Shown in pieces: positions 6,891 to 15,627 of a DNA stretch of 17,453 nucleotides. This DNA comes from CAYSHJ01 sp964589725 (GTDB lineage: Bacteria > Planctomycetota > Planctomycetia > Planctomycetales > Planctomycetaceae): positions 1-17,453 of the forward strand of contig CAZPUJ010000388.1 of the NCBI GenBank assembly GCA_964589725.1, given 5' to 3'. The position numbers were made by a program, and so were the translations under genes. Below the pieces are notes generated by a model. That model had not been told where the DNA came from and did not search any database. It saw nothing but the letters and a program-made list of their open reading frames with translations. How positions within the stretch are numbered: the stretch's first letter is position 1; each line of letters starts with the position of its first letter.

Positions 6891-9749
6891 ATGAGCCATT
6901 TCTTCGAGAAGCGGGACCGGTGGGGTAATGGACTCGCACTCTGGATCATTCTGGGTGCGATCTTCGCGACTCCGCTGTGTGTCTGGTCGCTGCGTCAGAC
7001 GCAGATTGAAAACGACATCGAGCACTGGCTGCCGGCCGATAACCCGCACGCCGTGACGTTGAAATGGTCCATGAAAGAGTTCGGCTTGGACGCCGGCGAC
7101 AGCACGTTGGTCTCGTGGAATGACAGCTCGCTGAACGACGTTCGCATCGAGCGGCTGGCTCAAAAGTTGCAAGGCATGCCTGACGAGAACGGCGTGCGTC
7201 GCGGAGATCTGAAACAAATTGGTCGAGTCATCACGCCGCAAGACGTGATCCGCCGCATGGTCGATCACGGTGTGGAACGTGACGAAGCGATTCGCCGGTT
7301 GCAAGGTGTTCTGATTGGCACGGGACCGTTCAAGGTTCGGCTGACGGAATACGGTCGGCAGCGGAAGAAAGAAGTCCTGCGTGAGCTGACGACGAAGGCG
7401 AAGTCGCAGTTGGGGATTGAGTTGCAAGTGCTTTCGGCGGTTCAAGACCACGAGCCGTCGGAAGAAGACCTCGCCGCCGCCGAGTCCGCCGCAACGATGC
7501 TCGCCAGTGTCCCGCAAGCCGCCACAACGGACGACCAAGCCGTTGTGACGACGACGGAAGCGACGCCGCTGACGTTCGACTCGATTCCCGTGCATGATTT
7601 TCAACTGCGGTGGAAAGGAATGTTGCTGGGAACAGCCGACTCGAAACTGCGTGATCTCGCGTTGAGTTTGAAGGGTGGCCCAACGGCTGCGGCTCCGGAC
7701 GGATCGCCGCTGATTGAAGATTGCTTCCATTCGCTCGGGTCGCCGGTGGCCGTGGCGGTCGTATTGAGCGAAGCGGGCGAGGCGGAGAAATCGAAATCGC
7801 TGGAGCTCATCCGACAAGCCGCGAAGGACGTCGGCATTCCTCCCGAGCAGTTGCACTTGGGCGGACGCCCCGTCGCCAGCGCCGCGCTGGACGAAGGGGT
7901 CAAAGCGGCGGTCTGGAATGGCGCCGCGCCGATCAGCCGGCCTTGGCAACGATCGGTCATTTTGTTTTCGGGTTTCGTGGGAGTGCTGGTCGCGTTCACG
8001 ATGTTGCGAAGCGTCAAGCTGACACTGCTGGTATTGTTCGTGTCGTATTTCACGGTGTTTGTGACCTTGGCGTTGGTTCCAGCGACCGGCGGCAGGATGA
8101 ACATGGTCCTGGTGTTGATGCCGACATTCCTATTGGTGGTGGTGATGTCGGGAGCGATCCATGTGGCTCACTACTGGCGTCACTCCGCGTTCCACAAGAT
8201 GTCCGGCGCGATCGTAGAAGCCTCGCAAATGGCGACGCCTCCGTGCCTGCTCGCGACCGTCACGACCGCGATCGGTTTGCTGTCTTTGTTGACCAGCGAC
8301 CTGGGCCCAGTCCGCGACTTCGGCGTGTATTCGGCACTTGGCTCGTTCGTGGGTTTGGGAGCCGTGCTTTATTTGCTGCCGTCAATGATCCAACTCATTC
8401 CGTTTAAACCGCCGAAGCCTTCCGACGTCGATTCGTCGCGCTGGGAAAACTTCGGACGTTGGTGTGCTCGCAAGCGACATTGGATCGTGTGGAGCTATAC
8501 CGTCGCGACACTGTTGTGTCTCGTCGGATTGAAGTGGTTTCGCACGGAAACGAAAGTCATTCGATACTTCCCGGCGGACGCTCCGGTCGTTCAGGACTAT
8601 TGGTTCCTGGAAGAGAACCTGGCTGGCATCGTGCCGGTGGATGTCATCGTCCGCTTCGATCGCGACAGCCAGAGCAAACTCAACTTTCTGGATCGCATGG
8701 AGGTCGTGCGTGAGATCGAAAACCGCATGCGGGAACATTCGGAGATCAGCGGAGCTTTGGCGTTGCCGGACTTTCGACCCGTCACCGAAAAGCCCGCCGA
8801 AGACGCCGGCTTCCTGAGGAAGGGTCAATATCACAAGCAAGCCGCCGAAACCGAACGTCGCATCAAAGAGGGCGAGGTTTCGGGCGTGAAGACATTTTTC
8901 GTCGTCGATGAGCAGGCACACGATCTGTCTCGCCCGGGTGATGCCGAACTGAATCAAGCTGGCGACGAATTGTGGCGCATCACGGCTCAATGCTTCGTGA
9001 TGTCCGACGCGAACTTTGGCCAGTTCCTGCAAGAGGTTCACGGCATCGCACAGTCCGTGTTGAAATTCCACGCCGGCACGAAGCACGTCATCACCGGCAT
9101 GGTGCCAGTATTCCTGCAAACGCAACAAGCGTTGCTAGACAGCCAGATTTCCAGTTTTGCGGTTGCTTACCTGACGGTGTCGATCGTGATGATCTTCGCC
9201 GTGCGAAACCTGCTGGCGGGCCTAATGACGATGCTGCCGAACGTGTACCCGATCGGTCAGATCTTCGGCCTGATCTCATTCTTTGGAATTCCGGTGGATA
9301 TCGGCACGATGATGACGGCGTCGATCGCCATGGGCATCGGAGTGGACGGCACGCTGCACAAGCTGACGTGGTTCCGCAAAGGAATTTCCGACGGCAAGAG
9401 CCGCGAAGACTCGATCGCGCTGGCCGTCGGTCACAGTGGTCCGGCGATTTGGGAAACTAGCGCCGTGTTGGCGCTGGGCATGCTGATGCTATATCCCTCG
9501 GAACTGTTGCTCATCAGTCGCTTCGGCTGGCTGATGGCGGCGATCATCGTGGTGGCGGTGGTGGGCGACATTATGTTTCTGCCCGCGTTGCTGGCCGGTT
9601 CGCTGGGCACGATGGTCATCAAAGCACACCGGCGACGAACAGCAGCGGCCAAGATCGCCACCAAGTCGAGAGCCACCGCGACAGCATCCGTGATTCCGCA
9701 TCCGCACATGGCGTCAGTCAACGCGCCGTCGCCGCGAAACAATCAGTAG
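6891..9749 (+). CDS. RND superfamily (MMPL-type) exporter, 952 residues
   Basis: Large inner-membrane transporter of the predicted RND exporter group, probably proton-driven; the substrate is unknown, with lipids or hydrophobic compounds likely by analogy. Layout: an N-terminal membrane helix (about 14-34), a first periplasmic domain (about 35-350) with an Ala/Glu-rich linker, a membrane block of sterol-sensing-domain type (about 355-515), a helix at about 530, a second periplasmic domain (about 550-750), and a second membrane block (about 750-905) with GIGVDGTLHKL, where family members carry a key Asp. The tail after 907 is Ala/Arg-rich. I chose the ATG at 6891 because MSHFFEKRDRWG fits the family start; upstream GTG 6825 and ATG 6828 give a low-complexity extension. 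No adaptor or outer-membrane gene accompanies it. It ends 33 bp from the convergent hemH. Confidence 0.88.
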   Translation: MSHFFEKRDRWGNGLALWIILGAIFATPLCVWSLRQTQIENDIEHWLPADNPHAVTLKWSMKEFGLDAGDSTLVSWNDSSLNDVRIERLAQKLQGMPDENGVRRGDLKQIGRVITPQDVIRRMVDHGVERDEAIRRLQGVLIGTGPFKVRLTEYGRQRKKEVLRELTTKAKSQLGIELQVLSAVQDHEPSEEDLAAAESAATMLASVPQAATTDDQAVVTTTEATPLTFDSIPVHDFQLRWKGMLLGTADSKLRDLALSLKGGPTAAAPDGSPLIEDCFHSLGSPVAVAVVLSEAGEAEKSKSLELIRQAAKDVGIPPEQLHLGGRPVASAALDEGVKAAVWNGAAPISRPWQRSVILFSGFVGVLVAFTMLRSVKLTLLVLFVSYFTVFVTLALVPATGGRMNMVLVLMPTFLLVVVMSGAIHVAHYWRHSAFHKMSGAIVEASQMATPPCLLATVTTAIGLLSLLTSDLGPVRDFGVYSALGSFVGLGAVLYLLPSMIQLIPFKPPKPSDVDSSRWENFGRWCARKRHWIVWSYTVATLLCLVGLKWFRTETKVIRYFPADAPVVQDYWFLEENLAGIVPVDVIVRFDRDSQSKLNFLDRMEVVREIENRMREHSEISGALALPDFRPVTEKPAEDAGFLRKGQYHKQAAETERRIKEGEVSGVKTFFVVDEQAHDLSRPGDAELNQAGDELWRITAQCFVMSDANFGQFLQEVHGIAQSVLKFHAGTKHVITGMVPVFLQTQQALLDSQISSFAVAYLTVSIVMIFAVRNLLAGLMTMLPNVYPIGQIFGLISFFGIPVDIGTMMTASIAMGIGVDGTLHKLTWFRKGISDGKSREDSIALAVGHSGPAIWETSAVLALGMLMLYPSELLLISRFGWLMAAIIVVAVVGDIMFLPALLAGSLGTMVIKAHRRRTAAAKIATKSRATATASVIPHPHMASVNAPSPRNNQ

Positions 9750-9782
9750 GCCGAAACGATCTTCGTCGCGGTCCAGGGGAAT

Positions 9783-10838
9783 TCAGCCAATTCGGATCGG
9801 GTACAGACAACAGTCCGATGGACAAACATCGTGACTCGCACCAAAGTTACCGAGGGCTCGACGTCCACACGACCCAGCGACAGCTTCTCCACACGACGCG
9901 ACTTCGGTGGCGATCCGTTCGGCGATCAACTCGCCGATCATCTGAATGAACTTCGGATGCGTGCCGACGGTCTCCGCTCGCACCATGTTCAGTCCCAACT
10001 CGCGCGCAGTGCGAGCGGCTTCGTCGTCAAGGTCGTAGAGAACTTCAATGTGATCCGACAGAAAGCCGATCGGTGCGACGACGACACTGTTGACCGATTG
10101 TGATTTCAAGGTCCGCAAGTGATCGAGGATGTCCGGCTCCAGCCACGGATCGGTCGGTCGGCCGCTGCGGCTTTGATAGACGAGTCGCCAGCGCGACGTG
10201 GGGACATGACGACATTCAGCAATGAGCCGACAGGTCTCCGTCAATTGTTCTGCGTACTGACATTGTTCGGCCATGAGCTGCGGAATGCTGTGAGCCGTGA
10301 ACGCGATGTGCGCTGAGTGGCGAGCCTCGACCGGCAACCGCTCGAACGCCGCGCGGACTCGGTCGGCGGACGCTTCGATGAAGTCGGGATGATTGAAAAA
10401 GACCCGCACCTTGTCGACTTGCGGAGCCTCCGGCCCGGCTGCTTGCCGCGCGGCTTCGATATTCTCGCGATATTGCCGGCAACTGGAATACGAACTGTAC
10501 GCCGCAAGCACAAACGCCAATGCTCGCTTCACGCCGGTGGCGGTCATCTCGCGCAGCGTGTCGGGCAGCAGCGGTTGCCAATTCCGATTGCCCCAAAACA
10601 GCGGCAACCCGATCGCGCGCCGCTGCAATTCCGGCCGCAAAGCGGCGATCAATTCCCGAACCTGCTGGTTGATCGGGCTGACGCCGCCGAAGTGCTGGTA
10701 ATGCTCGGCCACTTCGAGCAACCTCTCACGTGGGATGGGCTTGCCGCGTGTGACGTTTTCCAGGAACGGCAGCACATCCGCGGACTTCTCTGGCCCGCCA
10801 AAGCCGACAATCAACAAGGCGTCATAAGGACATTTCAT
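9783..10838 (-). CDS. hemH: Ferrochelatase (protoporphyrin or coproporphyrin type), 351 residues
   Basis: It inserts Fe2+ into a porphyrin near the end of heme synthesis. The N-terminal DALLIVGFGGPE is the family opening. The metal and acid/base residues are visible: His183 in FTAHSIP and Glu265 in APIGFLSDHIEVLYDLD, matching the His183/Glu264 pair known from Bacillus subtilis. The SDHxEVLYD form resembles monoderm coproporphyrin ferrochelatases, so a coproporphyrin route (CpfC) is possible but not shown. The ATG at 10838 has AGGTG 4 nt upstream. The tail holds five cysteines (316, 324, 339, 343, 344), which could bind an iron-sulfur cluster as in some ferrochelatases. It is divergent from murE across 216 bp and no other heme gene is nearby. 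Confidence 0.95.
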   Translation of the reverse strand: MKCPYDALLIVGFGGPEKSADVLPFLENVTRGKPIPRERLLEVAEHYQHFGGVSPINQQVRELIAALRPELQRRAIGLPLFWGNRNWQPLLPDTLREMTATGVKRALAFVLAAYSSYSSCRQYRENIEAARQAAGPEAPQVDKVRVFFNHPDFIEASADRVRAAFERLPVEARHSAHIAFTAHSIPQLMAEQCQYAEQLTETCRLIAECRHVPTSRWRLVYQSRSGRPTDPWLEPDILDHLRTLKSQSVNSVVVAPIGFLSDHIEVLYDLDDEAARTARELGLNMVRAETVGTHPKFIQMIGELIAERIATEVASCGEAVAGSCGRRALGNFGASHDVCPSDCCLYPIRIG

Positions 10839-11040
10839 AAATCACCTGCCGGCTCGCGGGGCCGGTCGGTAAAACTCGCCTTGACCCAATCGGTCGAATG
10901 TCGAGAATCCCGCCGCCTCATGGTCTCATGTTTCATCACGAGTGTTGTTTCGACCGCACCCGCATCCTGTCGTCATGCCTATTGAAGATTGGCCGTTGAG
11001 ATTTCTCAATTGCCAGTCCCTTTCCTTAGCGTCCCCGGCA

Positions 11041-11046
11041 AGGAGG
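11041..11046 (+). promoter_or_regulatory. Consensus ribosome binding site fixing a GTG start for murE
   Basis: AGGAGG lies 8 nt before the GTG at 11055. The frame is open further upstream to a TTG at 10989, but the ribosome binding site and the family N-terminus both place the start at 11055. Confidence 0.8.
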
Positions 11047-11054
11047 CCTGTGAC

Positions 11055-12554
11055 GTGTCGGCACCTTCATCCTCTCAGCGAATCAGCCTAAAAGCACTCT
11101 TGCCGACGGCTCAGTTCGTCGGCGACACCGACATCCAAGTGACCGATGTCACGGAGCGAGCTGAGCTGTGTTCTCCCGGCATGTTGTTCGCGGCGATTCC
11201 GGGAACGCAACGCAACGGGCAAGAATTTGCTCGCGACGCCGTTCTTCGCGGCGCGGAAGCGCTGTTGGTCGATCGACCGATGGGCGAGCTTTCTGTTCCA
11301 CAATGCATCGTGCCGGACGTGCGGCGAGCTTTCGCGCTCGTGTGCGACGCGCTGGAAGGACATCCGTCGCAAAGGTTGCGATTGGTCGGAGTGACCGGCA
11401 CAAACGGCAAGACGACGACCACCTGGCTGATCCGTTCCATCTTCCAAGCAGCCGGGCATCGCACCGGGCTGCTCGGCACAATCGAGTATCACGACGGCTT
11501 GCGGCGTGAGCGAGCGGGGCTGACAACGCCCGATTCCAAACTGCTGTCGCGTTGGCTGGCGACGATGGTCGAAAGCGGCACCACGCACGCGACCATGGAG
11601 CTATCGAGCCACGCGCTGCATCAAGGTCGCGCCAGCGGCACGCAGTTCGATGTCGGCATCGTGACCAACGTTACTCAGGATCATTTCGACTACCACAAGG
11701 ACTTCGAGGACTATCTCTCGGCGAAAGCCCGCATTGTCGAGCACATCAAGCCGGAAGGCATCGTGGTGCTCAACGCCGACGACCGCGGCTGCGCGTCGCT
11801 GGCAGCGCGCGTCAAACCGGCGAGCCGCGTCGTCCTCTTCGGCCTCGAACGAGACGCGGACGTAAGTGCAACGATCCTCGAAGAGTCCACCGTCGGCAGC
11901 CGATTCGTGCTGGCCTGCGGCAGCAATGCCGAGACGGTCTTCACGCCGCTTATCGGCCGGCACAACATCGCGAATTGTCTCGCCGCGGCCGCGGCCTCGT
12001 TTCATTGGGGTGTGTCGCTGAAGACGATTGCGATGGGAATCGAATTGCTCTGTGCCGTACCCGGCCGGATGGAGCGAGTCGACGCCGGTCAGCCGTTCGA
12101 TGTGTTCGTCGATTTCGCGCACACCGAGGACGCGTTGCGGCGCTGCGTACAAAACCTCAAACGACTCAGTTCCGGCCGCGTCATCGTCGTCTTTGGAGCC
12201 GGCGGCGATCGAGATCGCTCAAAGCGGCCGAAGATGGCTCAAGCAGTTCGGGGCGCGGACTTGACAGTCGTCACCAGCGACAACCCGCGCACCGAAGACC
12301 CACAGCGAATCATCAACGACATCATGGCCGGCTTTTCGCCGAATTCTCCGCCGCTGCACGTCGAACCGGATCGAGCCGCCGCCATCCGCTGGGCATTGCA
12401 ACAAGCCGGCCCGCACGACTGCGTGCTCGTCGCCGGCAAAGGCCACGAAACCGAACAGATCATCGGTACCCAACGCTTCCCCTTCGACGACCGCAAAATT
12501 GTTCGCGCGGCCTGGCAGGAGATCACGTCGCTCTCGATCGAAAGCACATCGTGA
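11055..12554 (+). CDS. murE: UDP-MurNAc-L-Ala-D-Glu:meso-diaminopimelate ligase, 499 residues
   Basis: Cytoplasmic Mur ligase that adds meso-diaminopimelate to UDP-MurNAc-L-Ala-D-Glu using ATP. Three Mur domains are visible: the N-terminal UDP-binding domain, the central ATPase domain with GVTGTNGKTT (112-121), TTPDS and YHKDFEDYLSAKARI containing the lysine that is carbamylated in the family, and the C-terminal domain with VDFAHTEDAL and DNPR (409-412). DNPR is the signature of diaminopimelate rather than lysine specificity, so this organism should make meso-DAP peptidoglycan. The start is GTG with a consensus ribosome binding site. It is the first gene of a murE-murF-mraY run. A possible TTGACC-N17-AGAATC promoter at 10881-10909 is weak. 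Confidence 0.96.
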   Translation: MSAPSSSQRISLKALLPTAQFVGDTDIQVTDVTERAELCSPGMLFAAIPGTQRNGQEFARDAVLRGAEALLVDRPMGELSVPQCIVPDVRRAFALVCDALEGHPSQRLRLVGVTGTNGKTTTTWLIRSIFQAAGHRTGLLGTIEYHDGLRRERAGLTTPDSKLLSRWLATMVESGTTHATMELSSHALHQGRASGTQFDVGIVTNVTQDHFDYHKDFEDYLSAKARIVEHIKPEGIVVLNADDRGCASLAARVKPASRVVLFGLERDADVSATILEESTVGSRFVLACGSNAETVFTPLIGRHNIANCLAAAAASFHWGVSLKTIAMGIELLCAVPGRMERVDAGQPFDVFVDFAHTEDALRRCVQNLKRLSSGRVIVVFGAGGDRDRSKRPKMAQAVRGADLTVVTSDNPRTEDPQRIINDIMAGFSPNSPPLHVEPDRAAAIRWALQQAGPHDCVLVAGKGHETEQIIGTQRFPFDDRKIVRAAWQEITSLSIESTS

Positions 12555-12645
12555 CGCCCTTGTCTTCACGCTCCGCGTGCGAACGAGACCACTGTCCTGC
12601 AAACGTTTGAAATCTTTGTGGCACCCAAAGAATTTGAGCCGACAC

Positions 12646-12745
12646 ACTAACCCGAAGCGTCAGCGAGGGCGGGCGTTTCACAAAGTTTGGATTGAGAAAT
12701 CTCCGTCATTCGGAGCGCCCGCCCTCGCTGACGCTTCGGGTTAGT
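12646..12745. repeat. 30-bp inverted repeat with 40-nt spacer, copy 2 of the planctomycete palindrome
   Basis: The arms 12646-12675 and 12716-12745 are perfectly complementary. They share CTAACCCGAAGCGT(A/C)AGCGAGGGC with the copy at 3344-3413 but continue differently inward (GGGCG), and the spacer is 40 nt rather than 6. It sits between murE and murF, starting 92 bp after the murE stop and ending 44 bp before the murF start. I see no matching terminal repeats or TA duplication around it. As RNA it would form a strong hairpin that may separate murE from murF expression. Confidence 0.95.
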
Positions 12746-12789
12746 TTGGTTGCGGCTCCGCCGCACCAAGCGTTGTCCAAGGCACGGCC

Positions 12790-14247
12790 ATGCAGCCTCT
12801 TTCTATCTCCTCGCTGACGACCGCGACGCGCGGGCAGCTTGTTGGAAGCGGCGACGGATCGCCGACGATCGGTCGCGTTGAGATCGACTCGCGCCGGGTA
12901 CAGCCCGGAGATTTGTTCTGGGCCTTGCGCGGCGAACACCATGACGGTCACGACTTCCTCGTTGAAGCACGCCATCACGGCGCGACGGGGGCAGTCGTGC
13001 GACGCAATCGGTTGGCTCACGCTCAAAAGGCGTGGAAGGCTGGCGCGACGTCCGACAACTCCACGGCGTTGATCGCGGTCGACGACACGCAACATGCACT
13101 CGCGGACTTCGCACGATGGTATCGCTCGCAACTGGACGCGGTCGTCATCGGCGTCACCGGTAGTTTCGGCAAGACGACGACGCGCGAGATGATTCACGCG
13201 GTCTTGTCGCACGAGCATCATGGCGTGCGCAGTCTGAGGAACTTCAACAACCACATCGGCCTGCCGCTCAGTCTGCTGGAATTAGACGGCAACCACGAAT
13301 TCGCCGTGTTAGAAATGGGTGCGTCGGCTGTCGGTGAGATCGCTGAATTGGCGAGCATCGCACGGCCGGAGATCGGCGTCATCACCGGCATCGGACTCGC
13401 GCACGTCGAGGGTTTCGGTTCGAAGGAACGTATCGTACAAGGCAAAGGGGAACTACTCGAAGCTTTGCCGGGCAGCGGCTTCGCGGTCATTCCTGGTGAC
13501 GATCCGCTCACGCGACAGATGGCTGACCGCGCTGCTTGTAAGGTGCTGTTTGTCGGTGAGCACGACGACAATCACCTGATCGCGCGGCGAGTGACCGTCG
13601 GCAATCAGTGGTTGTCGTTTGAAATCGAAGACGTCGAATTCCACGTGCCGGTCACCTATCACGTCCCGGTCACCGGCCGGCATTTCCTGCAAGCCGCGTT
13701 GACCGCCGTGGCGATCGCTCGCGAGATCGGCCTGTCGGCGCAGGACATCGCTGCTGGTTTGCATCGCTTCGAGGCGGTACCGGGTCGTTGCCAAGTTCAC
13801 CGCATCGGCTCGTGGACCGTCATCGACGATTCGTACAACGCGAATCCCGCGTCGATGCGAGCCGCTTGCGAGGCGCTGCGCGATTGGCAAGGTGCTCGCA
13901 AAAGGCTGCTGGTCACCGGCGACATGCTGGAACTCGGTGCCCACACGGCACAGTGCCACTATGAGCTGGGCCAAGCCGCCGCGGCCGCGCGCGTGGACGG
14001 ACTGCTGGTCTTCGGCTCACAGGCCGAGCACGTCATTCGCGGAGCACGCAACGGCGGTTTGCCTGCAAGTCGGCTGGCGCTGTGCGACCACTTTGAAATC
14101 TTGCTGACGGTGCTCGACTGCGTGCTCGAACCGGACGACGTCATCCTCGTCAAAGGCTCGCGTGGCATGCGCATGGAACGAGTCATCGACTGGCTCCGTC
14201 AGCAAGCGCCCACCCAGGCCGAGGCGTTAGTTCGTGAATGTGCCTGA
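12790..14247 (+). CDS. murF: UDP-MurNAc-tripeptide:D-alanyl-D-alanine ligase, 485 residues
   Basis: Cytoplasmic Mur ligase that completes the UDP-MurNAc-pentapeptide by adding D-Ala-D-Ala. The N-terminal domain has VEIDSRRVQPGDLFWAL. The ATPase domain has GVTGSFGKTTT (121-131), RNFNNHIGLPLSLLEL and LEMGASAVGEI. The C-terminal domain has DDSYNANPASMRAACEAL and ends with LVKGSRGMRMERVI. The second half of the P-loop reads SFGKTT where many MurF proteins have SNGKTT or SVGKTT. Length fits the family. AAGG lies 7 nt before the ATG. It follows murE after 235 bp that contain the palindrome and precedes mraY by 46 bp. Confidence 0.96.
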   Translation: MQPLSISSLTTATRGQLVGSGDGSPTIGRVEIDSRRVQPGDLFWALRGEHHDGHDFLVEARHHGATGAVVRRNRLAHAQKAWKAGATSDNSTALIAVDDTQHALADFARWYRSQLDAVVIGVTGSFGKTTTREMIHAVLSHEHHGVRSLRNFNNHIGLPLSLLELDGNHEFAVLEMGASAVGEIAELASIARPEIGVITGIGLAHVEGFGSKERIVQGKGELLEALPGSGFAVIPGDDPLTRQMADRAACKVLFVGEHDDNHLIARRVTVGNQWLSFEIEDVEFHVPVTYHVPVTGRHFLQAALTAVAIAREIGLSAQDIAAGLHRFEAVPGRCQVHRIGSWTVIDDSYNANPASMRAACEALRDWQGARKRLLVTGDMLELGAHTAQCHYELGQAAAAARVDGLLVFGSQAEHVIRGARNGGLPASRLALCDHFEILLTVLDCVLEPDDVILVKGSRGMRMERVIDWLRQQAPTQAEALVRECA

Positions 14248-14293
14248 CTCGGTATTATTTTGGATTTCGAGTTTTGAATTTCGGAATTGAGCA

Positions 14294-15397
14294 ATGCTTG
14301 TCTGGTTGCTGCAGCATTTCGGGCCACTTCTGGAACAGTTTGAGTTGCACGTTTCGGGGGACTCGCGTGTGTTCTTGACGGCGCGCACGGCGATCGCCAG
14401 CGTGACGTCGTTTTTGCTGTGCCTGTTGTTCGGTCCGATCGCCATTCATTGGCTGCAGCGACGCTTTCGCGAGCGAATCGGCAGCGACTCCGAACAGCTC
14501 AACCAACTACAGGCGGCGAAGAGCAACACGCCGACGATGGGCGGTCTGTTCGTCATGGGCTCCGTGGCGCTGGCCACATTGCTGTGGGGCGATTTGTCGA
14601 GCCGATACGTTCAACTCGGCTTGGCGACGACGATCGGCTTCGCGGCGTTAGGAGCAGCCGATGATTGGATCAAACTGAACACGCATCGAAACGGCCTGAC
14701 GGCGCGGGCCAAGTTCTCGATCCAGATGTTGCTGGCGATCGGTATCGCGGGCGTGTTGTTCTTCGAGCAACTTCACAAGCCGCGCGGACTGGAACTGATC
14801 TGGCCGATCGGGAATGTCGGCGTGTGGCTCGGTCCGGTCTTCTCGTTGTGGGCCATGTTGGTGATCGTTGGCAGTTCCAACGGCGTGAATCTGACCGATG
14901 GATTGGATGGCCTCGCGAGTGGTTGCACGATCTTTGCTGGCTCGGCGTTCGCGGTGCTGGCCTATTTGGCCGGTCATAAGGTCTTGGCGGACTACCTGAC
15001 AATCCCGTACGTTCCGGGTGCGGGGGAACTTACGATCGTGATTGGTGCCTTGGTCGGCGCGATGCTGGGCTTTCTGTGGTTCAACTGCCATCCGGCCCAA
15101 GTCTTCATGGGCGACACCGGCTCGCTGCCGATTGGCGCGTTGCTGGGGCTCGCCGCACTCGTGACGAAGCAGGAGTTTCTGTTGATTATTGTCGGCGGTG
15201 TCTTCGTCATCGAAACGGTGAGCGTCATTCTGCAGGTTGCATGGTTCAAACTCACCGGTCGCCGGCTGCTGCGTTGCAGTCCGCTGCACAATCATTTTCT
15301 TTTCGGCGGCCAGCACGAAATCAAAATCGTGGTCCGCTTTTGGATCAGCTCCGCCTTGCTGGCGTTGATTGCGGTGGCGAGTTTGAAGATTCGCTGA
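14294..15397 (+). CDS. mraY: Phospho-MurNAc-pentapeptide transferase, 367 residues
   Basis: Integral membrane enzyme that transfers phospho-MurNAc-pentapeptide to undecaprenyl phosphate to make lipid I. Family motifs in order are KSNTPTMGG (76-84), the Asp pair in AADDWIKL (Asp123-Asp124), NGVNLTDGLDGLASG (about 196-210), NCHPAQVFMGDTGSLPIGAL and SPLHNHFLFGG near the end. Around ten hydrophobic segments are spread along the length. The usual triple-His stretch (HHH) reads His332-Asn333-His334 here. The ATG has only a weak GGA upstream. It closes the visible mur run; no murD, ftsW or murG follows, so the cluster is broken after mraY. Confidence 0.96.
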   Translation: MLVWLLQHFGPLLEQFELHVSGDSRVFLTARTAIASVTSFLLCLLFGPIAIHWLQRRFRERIGSDSEQLNQLQAAKSNTPTMGGLFVMGSVALATLLWGDLSSRYVQLGLATTIGFAALGAADDWIKLNTHRNGLTARAKFSIQMLLAIGIAGVLFFEQLHKPRGLELIWPIGNVGVWLGPVFSLWAMLVIVGSSNGVNLTDGLDGLASGCTIFAGSAFAVLAYLAGHKVLADYLTIPYVPGAGELTIVIGALVGAMLGFLWFNCHPAQVFMGDTGSLPIGALLGLAALVTKQEFLLIIVGGVFVIETVSVILQVAWFKLTGRRLLRCSPLHNHFLFGGQHEIKIVVRFWISSALLALIAVASLKIR

Positions 15398-15486
15398 CCT
15401 CCGCGCGATGAAATGCCGGCGGTACACTCAAATGCGGAACGCTGCTAAGGCGAACGGTAGGACTTAATTTACCGCCGACGTGGCAT

Positions 15487-15627
15487 TCAGTGGCTTGATG
15501 AGAATGTGGTATTGGGGGAGCGTTTACGAGCGTTGAAGTCGGGGTTGTAGCACCGATCCGGCGGACTAGTGATCGCGTAACCGGCGAGTTGCAAACGCGG
15601 GAAGTTTTGGTCGAAAGGCTGGCTCAC
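15487..15627 (-). pseudogene. Truncated N-terminus of a YNCIAWA-type (DUF7689-like) protein
   Basis: It starts at a GTG that overlaps the stop of the upstream gene (GTGA, 15624-15627). It reads FPRLQLAGYAITSPPDRCYN, which resembles the opening of the family with FxxL..ITSP....YNCIAWA. Immediately after YN the similarity is lost and a short unrelated tail leads to TGA at 15487-15489, giving 46 residues. The family name is from memory. The break lies near 15560. Of the spacer between mraY and this relic (15398-15486), I see only an 8-bp inverted pair (CGGCGGTA/TACCGCCG, 15417-15424 and 15470-15477). Confidence 0.6.

Noticed and set aside
6843..7949. Long open frame antisense to the RND exporter
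   Set aside because: Arg/Gln-rich translation with no family features; a by-product of GC-rich codon use in the exporter gene.
10317..10985. Open frame antisense to hemH
   Set aside because: The opposite strand encodes an unmistakable ferrochelatase; this frame has no recognisable domain.
12573..12589. CCGCGTGCGAACGAGAC resembles the terminal repeat of the 3326-3450 element
   Set aside because: Only a partial match (about 13 of 18), wrong distance to the palindrome and no partner on the other side.
11552..12610. Long open frame in another frame of murE
   Set aside because: Arg-rich shadow of a gene that shows all MurE motifs.
3344..12745. Repeated CTAACCCGAAGCG units as CRISPR repeats
   Set aside because: There are only two sites far apart, each a single palindrome; there are no regular spacers and no cas genes.
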